The translations under genes and the position numbers were made by a program. Under the pieces are notes generated by a model. It saw only the letters and a list, made by a program, of their open reading frames with translations. It was not told the DNA's origin and did not search any database. Below are positions 6,254-11,465 of a stretch of 11,465 nucleotides of DNA, in pieces (within the stretch, counting starts at the first letter, position 1; every line of letters starts with the position of its first letter). The DNA comes from an uncultured Oscillospiraceae bacterium (lineage in GTDB: Bacteria > Bacillota > Clostridia > Oscillospirales > Acutalibacteraceae), in assembly GCA_900552115.1 (NCBI GenBank), contig URYP01000068.1, forward strand, positions 1-11,465, in the 5' to 3' direction.

Positions 6254-7307
6254 GGATGTTTTCTCCTTTCATCAGCGGGCGGAAAAAGCAGGAATGAGAG
6301 CCGGTATGACAAGCCGGACCGGCCGGATTTACACGGATCAGCAGCGTATCCAGGTCGCAATCGCCGGACACGGATACCACCCGCTGGATATGGCCGCTGG
6401 TGGCGCCTTTGTTCCAGTATTCCTGCCGGGAACGGCTCCAGAACCAGGTGGTACCCGTTTCCAGGGTCTTTTGCAGGGACACCCGGTTCATGTAGGCCAG
6501 CATCAGCACATCGCCGGTGGCGTCCTCCTGCACAATTGCCGGAATAAGCGAGGCTTTTTCAAAGTAGTCGTCCAGCGGAAGCCGGTCGATGGGCGTTTCT
6601 GACTCCCGCACCGCCTGCGCCAAATCGAGCGTGCCGCTGTAGAGGGATTTGCCACAGATAGCGCCATACAGCCCGTTCTCCGCACAGCGGCGGACATCGC
6701 CGCTGTCCCGGATGCCGCCGGAAGCGATAATCTGGCAGGATACTTCCTTTTGAAGCGCGCCGAGCTGATTAAGATTGGGCCCCTGCAGCGTGCCGTCTTT
6801 GGAAATATCGGTAAAGATCAGTACCTGTACACCCATTTTCTCCATTTGCCGGGCCAGATCCAGATAGGACACCTGGGATATGTCCAACCAGCCTTCGGTG
6901 GCCACCAACCCGTTCAGGGCGTCAATTCCCACCGCGATGCGGTGCCCGTATTCGGCCACCGCTTCCCGCACCAGCCGCGGATTTTTTAGCGCCGCCGAAC
7001 CGAGAATGCAGCGGGAAATCCCCTTTTTAAAACAGTCTTCCAGCGTATCCATATCGCGTATGCCGCCGCCCAGTTCCACTTTGAGCGCGGTATGGCGGGC
7101 GATCTCTTCAAAAATATCACGGTTCTGGCGGCTGCCGGTTTTGGCGCCGTCCAGATCCACCATATGTATCCACCGCGCGCCGGCGGCTTCAAAACCCCGC
7201 GCCGTTTCAAGCGGATCCTCCGCCACCCGGTGGACGGTATCGAAATCCCCTTTCAGCAAGCGGACACACTGGCGGTCTTTTATATCAATCGCCGGTAAAA
7301 TGATCAT
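6246..7307 (-). CDS. hisAI: HisA-HisI fusion: ProFAR isomerase + phosphoribosyl-AMP cyclohydrolase
   Basis: One 353-aa frame holds two complete enzymes. Residues 1 to about 236 are HisA, a (beta/alpha)8 barrel that isomerises ProFAR to PRFAR. It has PAIDI with catalytic Asp8, VELGGGIRD at 77-85, AVGID with Asp129, and TDISKDGTLQGPN at 166-178. That last motif is typical of HisA rather than HisF. After a linker of under ten residues, about 243-345 is HisI, which opens the adenine ring of phosphoribosyl-AMP to give ProFAR. HisI features are LIPAIVQ at 254-260, WSRSRQEYWNKGATSGH at 290-306, the Mg2+ aspartates 316, 318 and 320 in DCDLD, and Zn2+ cysteines 317, 333 and 340 with the family's 16- and 7-residue spacing. 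No Met lies between 231 and 268, so a separately started HisI is unlikely. GGAGGG sits 7 nt before the ATG, 13 bp after hisB. The fusion catalyses consecutive steps 3 and 4. hisF, often found between these two genes, is absent. Confidence 0.96.
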   Translation of the reverse strand: MIILPAIDIKDRQCVRLLKGDFDTVHRVAEDPLETARGFEAAGARWIHMVDLDGAKTGSRQNRDIFEEIARHTALKVELGGGIRDMDTLEDCFKKGISRCILGSAALKNPRLVREAVAEYGHRIAVGIDALNGLVATEGWLDISQVSYLDLARQMEKMGVQVLIFTDISKDGTLQGPNLNQLGALQKEVSCQIIASGGIRDSGDVRRCAENGLYGAICGKSLYSGTLDLAQAVRESETPIDRLPLDDYFEKASLIPAIVQEDATGDVLMLAYMNRVSLQKTLETGTTWFWSRSRQEYWNKGATSGHIQRVVSVSGDCDLDTLLIRVNPAGPACHTGSHSCFFRPLMKGENIHE

Positions 7308-7320
7308 GCGGGTTCCCTCC

Positions 7321-7899
7321 CTAGTCTAGTGAGCCTTTGGTGGACAGGCAGCCATCCATGGGCGTAACCGCCACGCGCAGCGCATGCGCCGCGGCCTTGC
7401 ACAGGGCCTCGATCATGTGGTGCGCGTTACAGCCATATTCCACTTTCATATGCAGGGTAATCCCCGCATGAAAGGCCAGCGCCCGGAAAAATTCCATCGT
7501 CAGGCAGGTATCGAACTCGCCGACCCGTTCTTCACGGAAGGCGGCGTCCAGCACCAGGAAGGGCCGGCCGCTGACATCCACCGCGGCAAACGCCAGCGAT
7601 TCATCCATGGGTACAAAGAAGCTGCCGAACCGGGCAATGCCGGTTTTATCCCCCAACGCCTGCGCCATGGCTTTGCCCAGTACGATACCGGTATCCTCGA
7701 CCGTGTGATGCCCGTCGACATGCCAGTCTCCCATAACCCGCACCGTCAGGCCAAACCCGCCGTGGATAGCGAAGGCCTCCAGCATATGGTCAAAAAATCC
7801 GATCCCGGTGGATATCTCTACCTGGCCGCCGTCCAGGCATATGGATACATCGATCGTGGTCTCCCGTGTCTGGCGGCTGTAGCTTCCCTCGCGCATCAT
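7321..7899 (-). CDS. hisB: Imidazoleglycerol-phosphate dehydratase (HisB)
   Basis: HisB dehydrates imidazole glycerol phosphate to imidazole acetol phosphate, using a Mn2+ site. The 192-aa monofunctional form lacks the N-terminal phosphatase domain of enterobacterial HisB, so histidinol phosphate must be dephosphorylated by another enzyme not seen here. Diagnostic motifs are TGIGFFDHMLEAF at 31-43, DWHVDGHHTVEDTGI at 58-72 and GCNAHHMIEALCKA at 157-169. These two His-rich, pseudo-symmetric motifs carry the metal ligands. The start codon overlaps the hisC stop by 4 bp, with two ATG codons in tandem. AAAGGAG 8 nt upstream favours the first. In many Bacillota hisH follows hisB. Here the next gene, hisA-hisI, begins 13 bp later. 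Confidence 0.97.
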   Translation of the reverse strand: MMREGSYSRQTRETTIDVSICLDGGQVEISTGIGFFDHMLEAFAIHGGFGLTVRVMGDWHVDGHHTVEDTGIVLGKAMAQALGDKTGIARFGSFFVPMDESLAFAAVDVSGRPFLVLDAAFREERVGEFDTCLTMEFFRALAFHAGITLHMKVEYGCNAHHMIEALCKAAAHALRVAVTPMDGCLSTKGSLD

Positions 7900-8972
7900 A
7901 CGCAGCGCTCCTTTCCCTGCCGCAGCATAAAGCCGATGCAGGCCAACACTTCTTCATTTTCAGCCTGCGTGCCGGCTGTCACCCGCATATAGTCTTCCCC
8001 AAAAGCGCGGATAATGATTCCGCGATCTTTAAAAAAGGCCAGAATTTCTGGCGCGCGGGCCGTTTTGACCCACACAAAATTGGTGCAGGATTTGAAAACC
8101 CGCTCAATCAGGCCATCCTGCTCAAGAGAATGGAAGCCTTCGTACAGCATATCGCGGGAAGCGAGCAGCAGCGGCTGGTATTCCCGCAGATAGGCGGGAT
8201 TGTTCAGCGCCACCGCCGCCATAGCCTGCGTAACCGCGTTGACGTTATAGGGCGATTTGGCGGCCCGCAGCACGCCGGTCAGCCGTTCGTTTGCCACCGC
8301 AAATCCACAGCGCAACGCCGCCATCCCCAGCATTTTGGAGCAGGTGCGCAGGATAATCAGGTTATCGTACTGCTTCGCCTCCGCAAGCAGCGACTGGTCC
8401 CAGAAATCCATATACGCTTCGTCCAGCACGATGAGCGCATCGGTTTCGCAGATGATGCGGCGCACGTCCTCCCGCGTGAGGCCCAACGAGGTGGGATTGC
8501 AGGGATTGGAAAAAATAAAGAGGCGCACCTCTTCGCGGCGGATGGTGTCGATCACCGCCTCCACATCAATCCGCATATCCTCGCCCTTATCCAGCACGAT
8601 ACAGGGATTTTCGGTAATGGCGGTATAGAACCGGTACATGGAAAAATCGGGGGCAACGGTCAGCACCGGCTCCCCTTTTTGTAGAAAAGAGGAGAAAATC
8701 ACCGATATCAGCTCGTCGGAGCCGTTGCCGGCAGTGACGGTAGCCGGATCAATTCCATAAAGCTGCGCAAAGGCCCCGCACAGCTCCCGTGCCAAGGGAT
8801 CGGGATAGCGGTTGAGAGCGACCGCGGCCGCAGCCGCGGCCATGCGCTCCCGGTCCTCCGCCGTGGGCAGCAGAAAGGATTCGTTGGCGTCCAGACGCAC
8901 CCGGTAAACCCCTTCCGCCGGGTCATACGGCTGTAAGCATTCCGCTTTGTGGCACAATGTATACGGCGTCAT
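7896..8972 (-). CDS. hisC: Histidinol-phosphate aminotransferase (HisC)
   Basis: HisC is a PLP-dependent fold-type I transaminase that converts imidazole acetol phosphate and glutamate to histidinol phosphate. At 358 aa it has the normal family length. Visible features are NRYPDPLARELCGAF at 54-68, AGNGSDELI at 81-89 for cofactor phosphate binding, SNPCNPT at 155-161, VLDEAYMDF at 182-190 with Asp184 and Tyr187, and RTCSKMLGMAALRCGF at 209-224 with the Schiff-base Lys213. The end carries YMRVTAGTQAENE at 328-340 with substrate carboxylate-binding Arg330. The usual NPNNPTG reads NPCNPTS here, a mild variation that keeps the cofactor-contacting second Asn. It overlaps hisD by 4 bp (ATGA) and has GTGAGG 8 nt before its ATG. 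Related aminotransferases share this fold, but the his operon position makes the assignment safe. Confidence 0.97.
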   Translation of the reverse strand: MTPYTLCHKAECLQPYDPAEGVYRVRLDANESFLLPTAEDRERMAAAAAAVALNRYPDPLARELCGAFAQLYGIDPATVTAGNGSDELISVIFSSFLQKGEPVLTVAPDFSMYRFYTAITENPCIVLDKGEDMRIDVEAVIDTIRREEVRLFIFSNPCNPTSLGLTREDVRRIICETDALIVLDEAYMDFWDQSLLAEAKQYDNLIILRTCSKMLGMAALRCGFAVANERLTGVLRAAKSPYNVNAVTQAMAAVALNNPAYLREYQPLLLASRDMLYEGFHSLEQDGLIERVFKSCTNFVWVKTARAPEILAFFKDRGIIIRAFGEDYMRVTAGTQAENEEVLACIGFMLRQGKERCV

Positions 8973-10267
8973 GACGGGAACCTCACTTCGATCGAATGTG
9001 CGTGTGCGTCCAGGCCCTCCGCCCGCGCAATGGCAACAATATCCTCTCGGGCCTTTGCCAGGGCCGGACGGTTATAATAAATAAAGCTGGATTTCTTAAC
9101 AAAGCTGTCCACCGACAGAGGTGAAAAAAACCGGGCCGTGCCGCTGGTGGGCAGGACATGGTTGGGGCCGGCGTAATAATCGCCCAGGGGCTCTGGCGAG
9201 TATTTACCGAGGAACACCGAACCGGCGTTGTCCAGCCGGCCGACGTATTCCATCGGCTGGTCGCACATGACCTCCAAATGCTCCGGAGCCAAACGGTTGG
9301 CAAAATCCACCGCTTCATCCATATCCCGGCAGATAATCACCGCGCCGTAATCAGCCAGCGATTTCTGTATAATGTCTTTACGGGACAAGGATTCGACCTG
9401 TTTTTCAAGCTGGGCCAGCGTTTCACGTGCAACACGTTCGCTGGGCGTGAGCAGGATGGCGGAGGCCAGCACGTCGTGCTCGGCCTGGGACATGAGGTCC
9501 GCCGCCAGATAAGCGGGATCGGCCGTGTCGTCTGCCAGCACTAAAATTTCGCTGGGACCGGCGATCATGTCGATATCCACCTGCCCGAACAGCAGTCGCT
9601 TGGCTGTCGCCACATAGATATTGCCCGGGCCAACGATTTTATCCACCCGTGGGATGGTATCGGTCCCATAGGCCAGCGCGGCCACCGCCTGCGCGCCGCC
9701 GCAGAGGATAACACGGTCAACCCCCGCGATATAGGCGGCGGCCATCACGTCCGCGTTATAGCCGCCGGATTTGGGCGGAGGGGTCACCATGATAAGCTCC
9801 TGGACACCGGCGATGCGCGCCGGGATGGCGTTCATCAGCACCGACGACGGATAGGCCGCCGTGCCGCCGGGGACATAAAGTCCCACCCTTTCGAGACCAC
9901 GGATGCGCTGGCCCAGAATGGTGCCATCCTCTTTGGTGGTCAGCCAGCTTTGCTGGAGCTGGCGCTTGTGGAAATCGGTGATCTGCTCTGCCGCGCGCTC
10001 AAGCGCCCCATACACAGCGGGGGAACAACCGGCCGCCAGGTCTTTGATTTCTTCCCGGCCAAGGCTACGCAAATCCGCGTCCACGCCGTCGAACCGGGCG
10101 GTATATTCCCGCACGGCCTCATCGCCGCGCGCACGTACCTGCTCCAGAATATCCGTGACGGCGGCGGTCACCTTCCGGTCCACCTCGCCGCTGCGCTGCT
10201 CAAGCTGGCGGAGCAGATCATACTCTATTTTTCCGTCGGCTTTTACCATAGTCATCATGCGTGTCAT
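8969..10267 (-). CDS. hisD: Histidinol dehydrogenase (HisD)
   Basis: HisD oxidises L-histidinol to L-histidine in two NAD+-dependent steps, the last reactions of the pathway. The 432-aa protein is full length. Motifs include GLYVPGGTAAYPSSVLMNA at 129-147, VDKIVGPGNIYV at 208-219, DMIAGPSEILVLAD at 233-246, and zinc ligands Gln261 and His264 in SQAEHD. Later come APEHLE at 327-332 with catalytic Glu329 and His330, GDYYAGPNHVLPTSGTAR at 362-379 with zinc ligand Asp363, and GLDAHAHSIEVR with likely zinc ligand His422. The first ATG forms an ATGA overlap with the hisG stop. Its Shine-Dalgarno sequence abuts it, however, so the fourth codon, ATG at 10256-10258, is a better-spaced start (429 aa). 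Confidence 0.97.
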   Translation of the reverse strand: MTRMMTMVKADGKIEYDLLRQLEQRSGEVDRKVTAAVTDILEQVRARGDEAVREYTARFDGVDADLRSLGREEIKDLAAGCSPAVYGALERAAEQITDFHKRQLQQSWLTTKEDGTILGQRIRGLERVGLYVPGGTAAYPSSVLMNAIPARIAGVQELIMVTPPPKSGGYNADVMAAAYIAGVDRVILCGGAQAVAALAYGTDTIPRVDKIVGPGNIYVATAKRLLFGQVDIDMIAGPSEILVLADDTADPAYLAADLMSQAEHDVLASAILLTPSERVARETLAQLEKQVESLSRKDIIQKSLADYGAVIICRDMDEAVDFANRLAPEHLEVMCDQPMEYVGRLDNAGSVFLGKYSPEPLGDYYAGPNHVLPTSGTARFFSPLSVDSFVKKSSFIYYNRPALAKAREDIVAIARAEGLDAHAHSIEVRFPS

Positions 10268-10896
10268 CCCCTTTGCAGCTGCCCTTCCATATCGGCAACC
10301 AGCGATTCGATTTCCTGCTTGCGCAGTTTCATACAGGCCATATTGACGATCAGACGGGCGGAGATTGGCATTACGTCTTCCACTACCGCCAGTCCGTTTT
10401 CTTTTAACGTGGAACCGGTTTCCACGATATCCACGATGCCGTCTGCCAGCCCCAGCAGCGGAGCCAGCTCTACCGAGCCTTCGATCTTGATGATTCGCAC
10501 GTCCATGCTCTTTTTATCGAAGTAGGCGCGGGTGACGTTCGGGTATTTGGAGGCCACCGTTTTGGCCGCATACCCTTCAAAAAAGTCCGCGTCCTTCGGC
10601 GCGGCCAGCGCGAAGCGGCAGCGGCCGAAGCCGAGGTCCAACACCTCGTAAAAGCTGCCGCCCCCCTCAGCGATGGTGTCCTTACCCACGACACCCAGGT
10701 CACACACACCGTGCTCTACATAGGTCAGCACATCGGCGGCTTTGGCGAGCACCACCTCCAGCCGATCCCCCACCGGCAAGATCAGCCGCCGCCCCTTATC
10801 CCGGACAGCCGACGTATCCAGCCCCATACGGTCAAACAGGCCCAGTGTATCCTTTTCAAGACGCCCCTTGGTGAGCGCCATGCGTATCGGTCTCAT
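10264..10896 (-). CDS. hisG: ATP phosphoribosyltransferase catalytic subunit, short form (HisG)
   Basis: HisG joins ATP and PRPP to form phosphoribosyl-ATP, the committed and feedback-controlled first step. At 210 aa this is the short form, which lacks the C-terminal histidine-binding ACT-like domain and needs HisZ for full activity and regulation. This agrees with hisZ lying just upstream. Motifs are ALTKGRL at 7-13, CDLGVVGKDTI at 65-75, VASKYPNVTRAYF at 114-126, IKIEGSVELAPLLGLADGIV at 136-155, and the PRPP-binding DIVETGSTL at 156-164. It starts 12 bp after the hisZ stop, with AAAGGGG 7 nt before the ATG, and overlaps hisD by 4 bp. Confidence 0.97.
   Translation of the reverse strand: MRPIRMALTKGRLEKDTLGLFDRMGLDTSAVRDKGRRLILPVGDRLEVVLAKAADVLTYVEHGVCDLGVVGKDTIAEGGGSFYEVLDLGFGRCRFALAAPKDADFFEGYAAKTVASKYPNVTRAYFDKKSMDVRIIKIEGSVELAPLLGLADGIVDIVETGSTLKENGLAVVEDVMPISARLIVNMACMKLRKQEIESLVADMEGQLQRG
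10268..10274 (-). promoter_or_regulatory. Ribosome binding site of hisD, favours a downstream start
   Basis: AAAGGGG is directly adjacent to the first ATG (10267), which is too close for normal initiation. It is 9 nt from the ATG at 10256-10258 and 12 nt from the next one at 10253-10255. The 9-nt spacing points to the fourth codon of the long frame as the real HisD start, three residues in. Confidence 0.55.
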
Positions 10897-10908
10897 ACCC
10901 GGTCCCCT

Positions 10909-11465
10909 TTACAGCTCATAAATTTCGACGTCCGCGCCGGAGGCGACGTCCATCACTTTGTCGATCTGGCGCTGGCCGGCATAATCCAGCGCTTCTTTCA
11001 GTGTGTCAAACACGCTGAATTCGCACAGATACCCTTCTTCGGTGAGGGCGTTTACCTTGTTTAAGGCCGCCGCTTCGCTGCCGGCCCGGGCGGCTACGAG
11101 GATTTCCGGCGGCATGGGCGGGTCGATTTCCCCTCGGTCCAGCATGACCTTGGTCAGGGAATCCACATTGACGCCGAAGCCCGTTGCCGGCAGGTCCGGC
11201 CCGAACTGGCGCAACAGCGTATCGTAGCGGCCGCCCGACACCACGGTGTCACCGCTGCCTTCGATATAGCCCCGGAAGATGACGCCGGTATAGTATTCCT
11301 GCCGGTGCACCAGTCCGAGATCGATGGTCACGTTTTCCCCCAGCCCGCAATCCTCCAGAATCCCGTAGAGCCTCTCGAGCTGATCCAGCGCCCGGCGGGC
11401 ATCCTCAGCCCGGCTGAAGGCGCGCGCCTCCCGCAGCACCTCACGGCCACCAAACAGGCGGGGCA
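10909..11465 (-). CDS. hisZ: ATP phosphoribosyltransferase regulatory subunit (HisZ), 5' truncated
   Basis: The last 184 codons of a frame open to the right window edge; the true start lies outside. HisZ is a histidyl-tRNA synthetase paralogue without aminoacylation activity that assembles with short HisG and confers histidine feedback sensitivity. The visible part has PRLFGGREVL at its beginning, then the class II core segment DLGLVHRQEYYTGVIFRGY, the SGGRYDTLLRQFG motif, and the GFGVNVDSL strand shared with HisRS motif 3 but with the usual Arg replaced (GFGVN rather than GxERL). A short C-terminal alpha/beta region (PPEILVAARAG to the stop) ends the protein. Position immediately before hisG, together with the short HisG, separates it from true hisS. 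The operon promoter must lie further right. Confidence 0.93.
   Translation of the reverse strand, partial: PRLFGGREVLREARAFSRAEDARRALDQLERLYGILEDCGLGENVTIDLGLVHRQEYYTGVIFRGYIEGSGDTVVSGGRYDTLLRQFGPDLPATGFGVNVDSLTKVMLDRGEIDPPMPPEILVAARAGSEAAALNKVNALTEEGYLCEFSVFDTLKEALDYAGQRQIDKVMDVASGADVEIYEL

Noticed and set aside
6246..7307. The barrel domain of the fusion being HisF rather than HisA
   Set aside because: HisF carries a TSMDxDGT-type motif and a characteristic ammonia-tunnel N-terminus. This domain has TDISKDGTLQGPN and PAIDIKDRQCVRL, which are HisA signatures.
10909..11465. The truncated right-edge gene being histidyl-tRNA synthetase (hisS)
   Set aside because: It lies immediately upstream of a short-form hisG in a his operon, and the motif 3 region reads GFGVNVDSL without the usual Glu-Arg of a functional synthetase. 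The missing N-terminal part prevents complete certainty.

Overview
The window looks like a chromosomal housekeeping region of a fairly GC-rich member of the Bacillota, most likely class Clostridia. The lineage is inferred from gene types: AddA-type helicase-nuclease rather than RecBCD, short-form HisG with a HisZ partner, strong AGGAGG-like ribosome binding sites, and SigA-type promoters. I saw no mobile element, CRISPR array, rRNA, tRNA or phage gene.

Layout from left to right. (1) Positions 1-1703, plus strand: the C-terminal half of addA, cut by the left edge, with the last helicase motifs and the complete RecB-type nuclease domain. It ends at a strong bidirectional hairpin terminator (1738-1777). 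(2) Positions 1795-4701, minus strand: a two-gene unit of a cytoplasmic GH3 glycoside hydrolase followed by a small, divergent PduL-type phosphotransacylase. (3) Positions 4702-4975: a divergent control region with a predicted promoter on each strand, an imperfect palindrome, and a perfect 8-bp inverted repeat in the yihY leader. (4) Positions 4976-5893, plus strand: a YihY/BrkB-family membrane protein. A 15-bp-stem bidirectional terminator (5893-5928) fills the whole gap to the next operon. (5) Positions 5927-11465, minus strand: a compact histidine operon transcribed right to left in the order hisZ-hisG-hisD-hisC-hisB-hisA::hisI-hisE, with 4-8 bp overlaps or gaps of at most 13 bp. hisZ is cut by the right edge.

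The his genes cover entry into the pathway (HisZ with HisG, step 1), HisE (step 2), HisI (step 3), HisA (step 4), HisB dehydratase, HisC and HisD. Two things stand out. HisI is fused to the C-terminus of HisA, instead of standing alone or being fused to HisE. In addition hisH and hisF, the two subunits of imidazole glycerol phosphate synthase, are absent from the places where they often sit (hisB-H-A-F-I-E). A histidinol-phosphate phosphatase gene is also not seen here. The fusion joins consecutive reactions: HisI makes ProFAR, which HisA isomerises.

Most of the window is ordinary metabolism and I do not see a wholly new system. The points most worth following are the HisA-HisI fusion with the missing IGP synthase genes, and the PduL-like protein in which proline precedes both metal-binding HxH motifs where arginine is expected.
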